From the NCBI RefSeq assembly GCF_028618695.1, contig NZ_JAQIVI010000262.1, forward strand, positions 1 to 8,130: a stretch of 8,130 nt of DNA. The letters are read 5' to 3'. Both the position numbers and the translations under genes were made by a program. Positions 1-5,971 of this stretch are shown one piece after another. This DNA comes from Natrinema soli (GTDB taxonomy: Archaea > Halobacteriota > Halobacteria > Halobacteriales > Natrialbaceae). The notes under the pieces are model-generated. The model was not told the DNA's origin. It did no database searches and was given only the letters and a program-made list of their open reading frames with translations. The stretch's first letter is position 1, and every line of letters starts with the position of its first letter.

Positions 1-2
1 CG

Positions 3-323
3 CACCTGCTCGATGCCGACATCGACGCGGTCGGCTTCGACTTCGTCGCGGATCAGGACGACAACCTCTACAACATTCAGGAGTACGGCGCGCCCGACGA
101 TGTCGCGCTCGGCCTCGCGGACGGCCAGAACACGCTCGTCGAGGATCCCGAAGCGATCCGCGACCGAGTCGAGTGGGTCGAGGGCCAACTCGGTGTCACC
201 GACTTTGAGACGGTCTACCTCACGACGAACACCGAGACGTTCTACCTGCCATACGGCAAGTACGTGGAGAAACTCGAGGTCCTTGCGGAAGCCGCGGACC
301 TCGCGGAGGTGAAAGCAGCATGA
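3..323 (+). CDS. MetE N-terminal-domain-like methyltransferase subunit (3' end only)
   Basis: This is the last 106 codons of a gene that begins before the window; the frame is open from base 3 to the TGA at 321-323. Seen: the segment LGLADGQNTLVEDPEAI followed by an ETVYLTTNTETFYLPYGKY stretch. This resembles the C-terminal part of the N-terminal barrel of cobalamin-independent methionine synthase (MetE), where GLxDGRN and a later SxSCSLLHVP-like strand occur. Family knowledge: in MetE this barrel helps bind the polyglutamylated folate and does not carry the zinc site. Haloarchaea commonly encode the two MetE halves as separate adjacent genes, usually named 5-methyltetrahydropteroyltriglutamate-homocysteine methyltransferase. 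It overlaps the next gene by four bases (ATGA), so the two are co-transcribed and probably translationally coupled. Its folate or methyl donor cannot be decided from this fragment. No in-window start exists, so the protein is truncated only by the window edge. Confidence 0.82.
   Translation, partial: HLLDADIDAVGFDFVADQDDNLYNIQEYGAPDDVALGLADGQNTLVEDPEAIRDRVEWVEGQLGVTDFETVYLTTNTETFYLPYGKYVEKLEVLAEAADLAEVKAA
305..312 (+). promoter_or_regulatory. Strong internal Shine-Dalgarno for the MetE catalytic half
   Basis: GGAGGTGA lies inside the end of the upstream gene, 7 bases before the ATG at 320. It is fully complementary to the usual archaeal 16S rRNA 3' end (AUCACCUCC). It fixes the start of the downstream gene. 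It also indicates that this internal operon gene is translated through a Shine-Dalgarno, unlike the apparently leaderless first genes elsewhere in the window. Confidence 0.8.
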
Positions 324-1393
324 CGAACGAAAACAAAGATCAGTTCCGACGGCCCGATCACGACAACGACCACTTCCTGCTGACGACCGTCGTCGGCTCC
401 TACCCCAAGCCCAAGTGGCTCAACCGCGCGAAGGAGCGCTACGAGGACGACGAGGCCGACTTCGACGAGGAGAACTGGCAGGAGGCGAAAGACGACGCCG
501 CGCGGGTCATCACCGACGAGCACGAACGCGCCGGCCTCGACGTCGTCGTCGACGGCGAGATGCGGCGCACCGAGATGGTCGAGTTCTTCGCCCATCGGAT
601 CGAGGGCTACGAGTTCAACGGCCCCGTCAAGGTCTGGGGCCACAACTACTTCGACAAGCCGAGCGTCGTCAGCGAGGTCGAGTACGAGGACAGCTGGCTC
701 GTCGACGAGTACGAGTTCACCGCGGCCGCCAGCGACCGGCCGGTCAAGGTCCCGATCACTGGCCCCTACACGCTCGCGAACTGGTCGTTCAACGAGGCCT
801 ACGATGACGACGACGAGCTAACCCTCGAGCTCGCCGACCTCGTCAACGAGGAGATCGAGAAGCTCGTCGACGCCGGCGCGCGCTACATCCAGATCGACGA
901 GCCCGCGCTCGCGACCACGCCCGACGACCACGCCATCGTCGGCGAGGCCCTCGAGCACATCGTCGCCGACATCCCCGAGGAGGTTCGCATCGGCCTCCAC
1001 GTCTGTTACGGCGACTACTCCCGCATCTACCCCGAAATCCTCGAGTTCCCGGTCGACGAGTTCGACCTCGAGCTCGCGAACGGCGACTACGAGCAGCTCG
1101 ACGTGTTCAAGGACCCCGAGTTCTCCAAGGATCTCGCGCTCGGCGTCTGCGACGCCCACGTCGCCGAGGTCGAGTCCGTCGAGCAGATCGAGGCGAACAT
1201 CAAGAAGGGACTCGAGGTCGTTCCGCCGGAACAGCTGGTCGTTTCGCCGGACTGCGGCGTGAAGCTGCTGCCCCGCGAGGTCGCCTACGGCAAGATGGCG
1301 AACATGGTCGAGGCGGCCCGGAACATCGAGGCGGACCTCGACGCGGGCAACATCGACGTCGAGCTCGGAGCGGCCACGCCGGCCGACGACTGA
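320..1393 (+). CDS. metE: Methionine synthase, cobalamin-independent, catalytic (MetE C-terminal) half
   Basis: A 357-residue cytoplasmic protein that transfers a methyl group from a folate- or pterin-type donor to homocysteine, the last step of methionine synthesis. Seen: VVGSYPKP at residues 24-31, the DGEMRRTEMVEFF segment at 78-90, PVKVPITGPYTLA at 141-153, YIQIDEPAL at 189-197, and the zinc-ligand pattern His227-x-Cys229, Glu251 (in FDLELANG) and Cys312 (in SPDCGVK). These match the His/Cys/Glu/Cys zinc site of E. coli MetE (His641, Cys643, Glu665, Cys726). The length is about half that of bacterial MetE, as expected for a catalytic barrel alone. The start is fixed by the ATGA overlap with the upstream gene and by GGAGGTGA. 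The acidic N-terminal leader (about 18 residues) and acidic surface segments fit a halophilic cytoplasm. The true methyl donor is not determined: archaeal MetE cores may take methyl groups from corrinoid proteins, but the adjacent N-terminal-like partner favours a folate-type donor. Confidence 0.93.
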   Translation: MTNENKDQFRRPDHDNDHFLLTTVVGSYPKPKWLNRAKERYEDDEADFDEENWQEAKDDAARVITDEHERAGLDVVVDGEMRRTEMVEFFAHRIEGYEFNGPVKVWGHNYFDKPSVVSEVEYEDSWLVDEYEFTAAASDRPVKVPITGPYTLANWSFNEAYDDDDELTLELADLVNEEIEKLVDAGARYIQIDEPALATTPDDHAIVGEALEHIVADIPEEVRIGLHVCYGDYSRIYPEILEFPVDEFDLELANGDYEQLDVFKDPEFSKDLALGVCDAHVAEVESVEQIEANIKKGLEVVPPEQLVVSPDCGVKLLPREVAYGKMANMVEAARNIEADLDAGNIDVELGAATPADD

Positions 1394-1394
1394 G

Positions 1395-1425
1395 TCGGTT
1401 CGCCGAAACGCCGCGCATCTGTTTT
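1395..1425 (+). terminator. Possible terminator of the methionine operon
   Basis: Immediately after the stop codon there is a 4-base-pair stem with a TTCG loop (1395-1406), then a TTTT run at 1422-1425. Haloarchaeal termination mainly uses T-rich tracts, and this one is short, so the call is weak. Confidence 0.25.
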
Positions 1426-1623
1426 CCGCTCGTCCGGTAGTTCTCCCATCGAGTTCCGTTTCGCGTCCGGTGCCGCCGCGTGAACAGCGAGGTTTTGGGC
1501 CTACTCCTCTCCCGTAACTCCGGCTCTGCGACGCCGGACTGATGCGCCTCGTTTGGGAAACTATCACACGCATATTATACTGGTAGATACTGCTGAACCG
1601 ATAGACACGACCACGACATGAGT

Positions 1624-1636
1624 GTTACCTGGTAAC
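1624..1636. promoter_or_regulatory. Candidate operator: 13-base palindrome upstream of nitroreductase gene
   Basis: GTTACC-T-GGTAAC is a perfect inverted repeat with 6-base arms around one central base. It ends 17 bases before the TATA-like box of the nitroreductase promoter. The size and place fit the binding site of a dimeric winged-helix regulator acting near the BRE/TATA region. The regulator is not in the window, and the operator role is inferred from position and symmetry only. Confidence 0.4.
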
Positions 1637-1650
1637 CCGTTTGTCTGATA

Positions 1651-1660
1651 ACGTATACAT
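1651..1660 (+). promoter_or_regulatory. TATA-like promoter element of nitroreductase gene
   Basis: ACGTATACAT lies in an AT-rich dip. Its TATA core starts 31 bases upstream of the ATG at 1685. With the usual archaeal spacing of about 25-28 bases from TATA centre to start of transcription, the transcript would begin within a few bases of the ATG. That gives a leaderless mRNA, which agrees with the lack of a Shine-Dalgarno. Confidence 0.55.
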
Positions 1661-1684
1661 ACGTCGAGCTCCGACGGGTGATCG

Positions 1685-2302
1685 ATGACGGAGTCTCTCC
1701 AGACCCAACGCGAACTGCGCGACGACGTCGCCGAGCACCGCGAGCCCGACCACGATATCGACCCGCTGTTCGTCAACCGCTGGTCGCCGCGCGCGATGAC
1801 CGGCGAGCCACTCGACGAGGAGGAGTACCTCCCGCTGTTCGAGGCCGCCCGCTGGGCCCCCTCCGCGTTCAACAATCAACACTGGCGGTTCTGCTACGCG
1901 AGCCGCGAGGACGACGAGTGGGACGCGTTCGTCGACCTGCTGAACGAAGGGAACCGGGCGTGGGCGACCGACGCCGCCGTGCTCGCGGTCATCGTCTCGA
2001 AAACGACGTTCGACCACAACGGCGAACCGGCACCGGTCCACTCCTTCGATACCGGCGCAGCTTGGGAGAACCTCGCACTCGAGGGTTCGCGCCGTGATCT
2101 GGCCGTCCACGGAATGGCCGGATTCGATCACGAGCGCGCAGTCGAGGAGCTCGGCGTTCCCGACGAGTTCGAGGTCGAAGCGATGGTCGCGATTGGCGAG
2201 CGCGCCCCGCCCGAAACGCTCTCCGACGAATTGCGGGAGCGCGAACAGCCGAGCGACCGTAAGCCGCTCGCGGAGATCGTCCACCGCGGCGGCTTCGAGT
2301 AG
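1685..2302 (+). CDS. Nitroreductase-family FMN-dependent oxidoreductase
   Basis: A 205-residue cytoplasmic flavoprotein of the nitroreductase superfamily. Seen: NRWSPRAM at residues 31-38, matching the R-x-S-x-R FMN-phosphate contact near the N-terminus; AARWAPSAFNNQHWRF at 54-69, the classic APSxxNxQPWxF signature; a central helix TGAAWENLALEG at 123-134; HGMAGFD at 142-148; and AMVAIGE at 166-172, where the family has the IG-P/E strand before a positively charged C-terminal tail (DRKPLAEIVHRGGF). The length is normal. Members use NAD(P)H and FMN, usually as homodimers, to reduce nitroaromatics, quinones, flavins or other acceptors; the real substrate cannot be told from sequence. The start at 1685 fits the TATA spacing, and the N-terminus (TESLQTQRELRDDVAEH) is acidic and halophile-like. 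It stands alone, with its own promoter and palindrome upstream, and is likely regulated separately from the methionine genes. Confidence 0.9.
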   Translation: MTESLQTQRELRDDVAEHREPDHDIDPLFVNRWSPRAMTGEPLDEEEYLPLFEAARWAPSAFNNQHWRFCYASREDDEWDAFVDLLNEGNRAWATDAAVLAVIVSKTTFDHNGEPAPVHSFDTGAAWENLALEGSRRDLAVHGMAGFDHERAVEELGVPDEFEVEAMVAIGERAPPETLSDELREREQPSDRKPLAEIVHRGGFE

Positions 2303-2424
2303 GCCGCGCCTCGCGTTCTCGGTCCCCGATCGGAACCGGCTCGTCCCCGCACGACTCGACTGCTTTTCGGCCGGACCGAACGGACGATACGCGGGTCCGA
2401 TAGCGAGGGGTACACGCCGGGAGG

Positions 2425-2446
2425 CCGTCACCGGTACCGATGACGG
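2425..2446. repeat. 22-base near-perfect palindrome
   Basis: The arms are CCGTCA (2425-2430) and TGACGG (2441-2446), and the core CGGTACCG (2432-2439) is itself a perfect palindrome. The only break in symmetry is the C/A pair at 2431 and 2440, so 20 of 22 bases are symmetric. As RNA it could fold as a hairpin; as DNA it could bind a dimeric regulator. It lies 123 bases after the nitroreductase stop and about 200 bases before the GH3 start. Its function is unknown. Confidence 0.5.
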
Positions 2447-2554
2447 TGCGCGTCAGCGATGAACCGCCCGGTCGCTCGATCCCGCCCGTCGAAACTCGGC
2501 GGGACCGAAACGCTCGTTCGAGACAGCTGCCGTCGGCGAGTTCGGCGCATCGTT

Positions 2555-2577
2555 CGTTCCATTTGGTCCGTTCCATT
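2555..2577. repeat. Tandem direct repeat CGTTCCATT x2 upstream of GH3 promoter
   Basis: Two exact copies of CGTTCCATT, at 2555-2563 and 2569-2577, start 14 bases apart and end about 30 bases before the TATA box of the hydrolase gene. Direct half-sites upstream of BRE/TATA are a place where archaeal activators bind. The regulatory role is inferred from position. Confidence 0.35.
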
Positions 2578-2601
2578 GCAGTTATCCCCCTCTGATTACG
2601 T

Positions 2602-2616
2602 AGAAAATATTTATTA
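2602..2616 (+). promoter_or_regulatory. BRE/TATA promoter of GH3 gene
   Basis: The purine-rich AGAAAA (2602-2607, BRE-like) runs into TATTTATTA (2608-2616), the most AT-rich patch in the window. A TATA core at about 2610-2616 puts the transcription start near 2640, directly before the second ATG at 2643. This favours a leaderless mRNA starting there, not at the ATG at 2631, which would be too close to the TATA box. Confidence 0.65.
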
Positions 2617-2642
2617 CATATCGAGTAGTAATGCAGTCTCGT

Positions 2643-5201
2643 ATGTCAGACGACCGACTATCGGAGCGCGAATCGGAAGGGATCGACGAATCGCGGCGAA
2701 CGTTCATGAAGACGACCGGCGCGGCGACGGCGGCGTCCGCGGTCGGCGTCGGCGCGAGTACCGCCGCGGCCGAGCGAACCGGGACGGGCATCGACGACGT
2801 GATCGACGAGTTGACCCTCGAGCAGAAGGTGGGCCAGATGACGCAGGTCGCGATCGACGATCTCGGCGAGGGGTTCGGTCCCGAGACCGCGTTCAACGAT
2901 CACGACGACGCGGAGACGCTCGGCGAGTTGTTCACGGAGCTTCACGTCGGGTCGATCCTCAACGGCGGGGCGACGGGACCGACGTTCGACGGCGAGGAGT
3001 TCGTCGCGGGGCTCAACCGGCTCCAGCGGTATACGGTCGAGAATACGGCCTCCGGGATTCCGTTCATCTGGGGCTGTGACGCGCTCCACGGGAACACGCT
3101 GCTCGACGGCTGTACGAGCTTCCCACAGCGGCTCAACATGGGCGCGACCCGCGACGTCGAACTGGTCGAGGCGGCGGCGACCCACACCGGGAACGAGGTC
3201 GCCGCGATGGGGGGCCACTGGACCTTCGGACCGACGGTCGACGTGCTGCGAGACATGCGTTGGGGCCGGTACTTCGAGGGCCACAGCGAGGACTCGATGC
3301 TGCTGGGCGAACTGGGGAAGGCGCGAGCCCGCGGGTTCCAGCGGAACGGTCGCGTCGCGGCGACGGTCAAACATTTCGCCGGGTACGGGACGCCCAACAC
3401 CGGAAAGGACCGCGCCCACGCCCGCACGTCGATGCGAGATCTCCGTACCAGACAGCTCCCGGCCTACGAGCGAGCGCTCGAGGAGGCCGAGACGGTGATG
3501 GTCAACAGCGGGGCGGTCAACGGAAAGCCCGCCCACGCCTCGCAGTGGCTGCTGACGCAGGTGTTGCGGGAGCGCTTCGAGTTCGATGGCGTCGTCCTCA
3601 CCGACTGGGACGACTTCAAGCGGATGATCTCGAATCACGAGTATCTTCCCGACACGGACGAGGGGTGGCGCGAGGCCGTCAGGCAGGGACTTGAGGCCGG
3701 GATCGACATGCACATGTGCGGCGGGGAGACGGCGCCGACGGAGTTCATCGAGACGACGATCGACCTCGTCGAGCGCGGCGAACTCTCGGAGGACCGCATC
3801 GACGAGTCGGTCCGTCGCATCCTCGAACTCAAGCGCGATCTCGGACTGTTCGACCAGCCCACCGTTCCCGAGGACGAGATCGGCGGTCTCGTCGGCGGCG
3901 CGCGGGACGTCTCCGAGCGACTCGCCAAGGAGTCGCTGGTCCTGCTAGAAAACGAAGCGGACGCGCTCCCGCTCGAGGGAGCCGAGGACGTGTTGCTGAC
4001 CGGCCCCGGAGTCGAGGCGGGAACGTCCAACCGGTTCCTGATGCAACACGGCGGCTGGACGCTCGGCTGGCAGGGGATCGAGGACGGCGACCTGACCGAG
4101 GACGGGCCGCGACCGCGTCAGAACACCATCGCGGGCGAGCTGTCGGACCGACTCGGCGACCGACTCACGCACGTCCCGACCGAGTTCGAGGCCGCGCCCT
4201 ATGCGAGTATCTACGAGAACTTCGACAACGGGTTCTTCGACGTGACCGACGAGCAGGAGGCGGCGGTCGTCGACGCTGCCGACGCGGCCGATGCCGTCGT
4301 CGTCGTGCTCGGCGAGGGGCCGCACAACGAGGGGTTCGGCGATCGCGACAAGATGCGCCTCCCCGAGGCACAGCGGAACCTCGTGAAACTGGTTGACGAG
4401 GCGACCGACGACGTCCCGCTCGTCGGCGTGATCGTCGCCGGGAGCCCGCGCGGGACTGCGGAAACGTTCGACCGCCTCGACGCCGTCCTGTTCGCCGGCC
4501 AGCCCGGTAGCGACACCGGCGTCGCCGTCGCCGACACCCTCTTCGGCGACAATAACCCGTCGGGACGGCTCCCGTTTACCTGGGAAGCCAACGTCGGCCA
4601 CGTTCCCCTCTTCTACGACGACTACCCGCCGCGCCAGTCCGTCGGCGCGGAGAGCGGGATGGTCCAGTACGAGTTCGGGCACGGGCTCTCCTACACCGAC
4701 TGGGAGTACTCGGACCTCTCGCTCTCGCGGGACACCGTCGGCAATCCCGCTCGGAACCCGCCCGTTACGGCCCGAGTGACGGTCGAGAACACCGGCGAAC
4801 GGCCCGGCGAGCACATCGTCGAGGTGTACAACACCGAGTTCTACGGGTCGGTGCTCCAGCCCCACCGCCGGCTGATGGGCTTCGATCGAGTCGCGCTCGG
4901 ACCCGGCGAGTCCGCGACCGTCGAAATCGAACTCGACCTCGCGACGCTCGAGGTCGTTCCCGGAGACGTGCCCGGTGACCGGGCGAAGGTAGTCGAGGCC
5001 GGCGAGTACGAACTCTCGGTCGGCGACGAGTCGACGACGCTAACGGTCAGGAACGCGGCGTCGATCACCGACTCCGAACCGGCACCCGGCCGGTACGACA
5101 TCGACAACGATGGCAGCGAGGACTTCGAGGACGTCATGGCGCTCTACCGCCGACTCAAGCGACGCGGCGACGTCGGGAAGCGGTCCCCTCCGCACAGGTA
5201 A
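2643..5201 (+). CDS. Tat-exported GH3 beta-glucosidase/exo-glucanase with C-terminal calcium loop
   Basis: An 852-residue secreted glycoside hydrolase family 3 enzyme that removes glucose (or a related sugar) from beta-glucan or oligosaccharide ends with retention. Seen, numbered from ATG 2643: a Tat signal SRRTFMK (17-23) with an Ala-rich hydrophobic core ending near STAAAERTG; the GH3 barrel with CDALHGN (Asp146, His149), RWGRYFEGHSED (from Arg206), VKHFAGYG (Lys243-His244) and VVLTDWDDF with nucleophile Asp321; HGGWTLGWQG at the start of the second domain; the acid/base motif GEGPHNEGFGDRD (Glu563); a fibronectin-III-like domain (VENTGERPGEHIVEVY, about 713-728); and a terminal EF-hand-like loop DIDNDGSEDFED (819-830) then VMALYRRLKRRG. 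The GGWTxxWQG and GExPxxExxGD patterns match the barley exo-glucanase/ExoP branch. An in-frame ATG at 2631 would add four residues; TATA spacing favours 2643. It is monocistronic, converging on a minus-strand gene. Substrate specificity (glucan, cellodextrin or other) is not shown by sequence. Confidence 0.93.
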   Translation: MSDDRLSERESEGIDESRRTFMKTTGAATAASAVGVGASTAAAERTGTGIDDVIDELTLEQKVGQMTQVAIDDLGEGFGPETAFNDHDDAETLGELFTELHVGSILNGGATGPTFDGEEFVAGLNRLQRYTVENTASGIPFIWGCDALHGNTLLDGCTSFPQRLNMGATRDVELVEAAATHTGNEVAAMGGHWTFGPTVDVLRDMRWGRYFEGHSEDSMLLGELGKARARGFQRNGRVAATVKHFAGYGTPNTGKDRAHARTSMRDLRTRQLPAYERALEEAETVMVNSGAVNGKPAHASQWLLTQVLRERFEFDGVVLTDWDDFKRMISNHEYLPDTDEGWREAVRQGLEAGIDMHMCGGETAPTEFIETTIDLVERGELSEDRIDESVRRILELKRDLGLFDQPTVPEDEIGGLVGGARDVSERLAKESLVLLENEADALPLEGAEDVLLTGPGVEAGTSNRFLMQHGGWTLGWQGIEDGDLTEDGPRPRQNTIAGELSDRLGDRLTHVPTEFEAAPYASIYENFDNGFFDVTDEQEAAVVDAADAADAVVVVLGEGPHNEGFGDRDKMRLPEAQRNLVKLVDEATDDVPLVGVIVAGSPRGTAETFDRLDAVLFAGQPGSDTGVAVADTLFGDNNPSGRLPFTWEANVGHVPLFYDDYPPRQSVGAESGMVQYEFGHGLSYTDWEYSDLSLSRDTVGNPARNPPVTARVTVENTGERPGEHIVEVYNTEFYGSVLQPHRRLMGFDRVALGPGESATVEIELDLATLEVVPGDVPGDRAKVVEAGEYELSVGDESTTLTVRNAASITDSEPAPGRYDIDNDGSEDFEDVMALYRRLKRRGDVGKRSPPHR

Positions 5202-5238
5202 CTCGCTCGCACGGCCGTCGCCGAACCCTCGAGCGAGT
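5201..5238. terminator. Inverted repeat between converging genes, candidate bidirectional terminator
   Basis: ACTCGCTCG (5201-5209) and CGAGCGAGT (5230-5238) form a perfect 9-base-pair stem around a 20-base loop, which itself contains the palindrome ACGGCCGT. The stem starts at the last base of the GH3 stop codon, and its far arm lies 24 bases past the stop of the opposing gene. Position between convergent genes suggests mutual termination, but there is no T-run, so other roles (mRNA 3'-end protection) are possible. Confidence 0.4.
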
Positions 5239-5261
5239 CGTCACCGCCCCGAGCGTAGCCG

Positions 5262-5858
5262 TCAGGAAAGGTCGATACTGGTCTGGGACCCGTCACTCTT
5301 GACGACGATCGTCCCGTCGCGGCGAACGACGATGCCGTAGCCGAACAGCGTGAGTTCGAAGATCACGTCGTCGTCGTCCGCCCCGCCGTCGCTTCTGACC
5401 GACTCCCGGACGGCGAACGTCACCGACTCGATCTCGGCGGTATCGTCCGCGATGGCCTCGAGCGTCGCCGTCGGCACGTCTCGGATCACGGCCTCGACGG
5501 TAAACGCGATCACGTCGGGCGGCGATTTGACCGATCCGAATCCGTCGTCCGCCGTCGAGCGAAGGTCGTCGAGACTGGTGGGAATATCCTCCGTATCCGG
5601 AGTCGCGATGCCGACGTCGGCGTTCTCGAGGCAGAGCGTCGCGGGTCCCGTCAGGTCGATTTCGACGGGGTCCGAGTCGTCGGTCGACACCGTGATGCGG
5701 ACGGGATCCAGGGTCGAACCCTCGAACTCGGCGAGCAGCGCCTCGGTCACGGTGACCGTTCCCTCGATGGCGAATTCGAGCTGATCGGGCGGCCGCCGCT
5801 CGACGGAATCAGCCAGGTGGATACTCTCGGTTTCGTCGAGATCGATTGTGACGGTCAT
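5262..5858 (-). CDS. Acidic beta-rich hypothetical protein with internal duplication
   Basis: A 198-residue protein I do not recognise. It is probably a real haloarchaeal gene: about 45 Asp/Glu against 11 Arg/Lys, a GGAG ribosome site 6 bases before the ATG, and a TATA-like box upstream. No signal peptide, membrane segment or catalytic motif is visible, and there is one cysteine, so it is probably a soluble cytoplasmic protein. Alternating hydrophobic/polar stretches (TVTIDLDE, VRITVSTDD, IVVRRDGTIVVK) suggest mostly beta strands. The protein seems to contain two copies of a unit that begins PPD: residues 23-58 (PPDQLEFAIEGTVTVTEALL...) and 113-149 (PPDVIAFTVEAVIRDVPTATLE...), 90 residues apart, each followed by beta-rich sequence. 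It converges on the GH3 gene and diverges from the Gfo/Idh/MocA gene, so position gives no clear functional partner. A structural or binding role is possible but unsupported. Confidence 0.75.
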   Translation of the reverse strand: MTVTIDLDETESIHLADSVERRPPDQLEFAIEGTVTVTEALLAEFEGSTLDPVRITVSTDDSDPVEIDLTGPATLCLENADVGIATPDTEDIPTSLDDLRSTADDGFGSVKSPPDVIAFTVEAVIRDVPTATLEAIADDTAEIESVTFAVRESVRSDGGADDDDVIFELTLFGYGIVVRRDGTIVVKSDGSQTSIDLS

Positions 5859-5864
5859 CAGTTT

Positions 5865-5868
5865 CTCC
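5865..5868 (-). promoter_or_regulatory. Shine-Dalgarno of the minus-strand hypothetical gene
   Basis: On the minus strand the sequence CTGGAGAAACTG precedes the ATG; GGAG ends 6 bases before the start. This supports the start at 5858 and implies a short leader, not a leaderless transcript. A second small inverted repeat, TCCTC-G-GAGGA (5875-5885), lies just upstream in the same leader. Confidence 0.5.
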
Positions 5869-5900
5869 AGTACGTCCTCGGAGGAGCCACAAGCGTGAAA

Positions 5901-5914
5901 CGTTATCGTATACC
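5901..5914 (-). promoter_or_regulatory. TATA-like element for the minus-strand hypothetical gene
   Basis: Read on the minus strand this is GGTATACGATAACG, centred about 50 bases upstream of the ATG at 5858. The usual spacing would start the transcript near 5882-5885, giving a leader of about 25 bases that carries the GGAG site. It sits in the 133-base divergent spacer shared with the Gfo/Idh/MocA gene. Confidence 0.4.
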
Positions 5915-5961
5915 ATGGAATGGATCGGTGCGATCGGAATCGTCGACGGTGATGCCAAAGC

Positions 5962-5971
5962 GCTAACTACC
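5962..5971 (+). promoter_or_regulatory. Weak TATA-like element for the Gfo/Idh/MocA gene
   Basis: GCTAACTACC begins 30 bases before the ATG at 5992, the position expected for a leaderless haloarchaeal promoter, but its match to a TATA box is poor. No Shine-Dalgarno precedes the ATG. Two GATCGG copies (5923-5928 and 5932-5937) lie upstream, 9 bases apart. Confidence 0.25.

Larger units (their letters stand above)
1394..1684. other. Intergenic region between methionine operon and nitroreductase gene
   Basis: These 291 bases show no convincing gene. The first half is GC-rich with two small hairpins: TCGG-TTCG-CCGA at 1395-1406, and TCCGGC/GCCGGA at 1519-1524 and 1533-1538. Short T-runs (TTTT at 1422-1425) could serve as weak archaeal termination sites for the methionine operon. 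From about 1556 to 1660 the DNA becomes AT-richer (for example CATATTATAC at 1571-1580), and it holds the palindrome and TATA box described separately. Two very short ORFs here (14 and about 20 codons) have no support. Confidence 0.6.
2303..2642. other. 340-base non-coding region ahead of the GH3 gene
   Basis: No ORF here has halophile-like composition; the open frames are Arg-rich shadows. From left to right it holds CCGATCGG at 2326-2333, a TTTT run at 2364-2367, an inverted repeat CGGACC/GGTCCG (2372-2377 and 2394-2399), a 22-base near-perfect palindrome (2425-2446), a direct repeat of CGTTCCATT (2555-2563 and 2569-2577), and an AT-rich promoter (about 2602-2620). It is unusually long and structured for a haloarchaeal spacer. 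It probably combines the nitroreductase 3' end with the control region of the secreted hydrolase. Confidence 0.55.

Noticed and set aside
13..312. Plus-strand ORF rich in Arg, Ser and Thr overlapping the first gene
   Set aside because: Its composition is that of an out-of-frame reading of a GC-rich acidic gene; the MetE-like frame at 3-323 has clear homology and halophile-like acidity.
1571..1580. CATATTATAC as a promoter
   Set aside because: It looks like a TATA box in either direction, but no plausible gene starts about 30 bases away; an unannotated antisense or small RNA cannot be excluded without RNA data.
1542..1586. 14-codon ORF ending in the AT-rich patch (MRLVWETITRILYW)
   Set aside because: Too short, with no promoter at the right distance and no Shine-Dalgarno; the AT-rich patch more likely belongs to a control region.
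2372..2399. Inverted repeat CGGACC/GGTCCG after the nitroreductase gene as a terminator
   Set aside because: Six-base arms with a 16-base loop and no T-run after the stem; such repeats are frequent by chance in GC-rich spacers.
2459..3079. 206-codon plus-strand ORF starting in the spacer upstream of GH3
   Set aside because: Strongly Arg-rich, crosses the TATA box and overlaps the GH3 gene out of frame; no halophilic acidic bias.
2658..3713. 351-codon minus-strand ORF inside the GH3 gene, with other minus-strand ORFs of 306 and 268 codons elsewhere
   Set aside because: These are antisense shadows typical of high-GC haloarchaeal DNA; no recognisable domains, and the real genes lie opposite.
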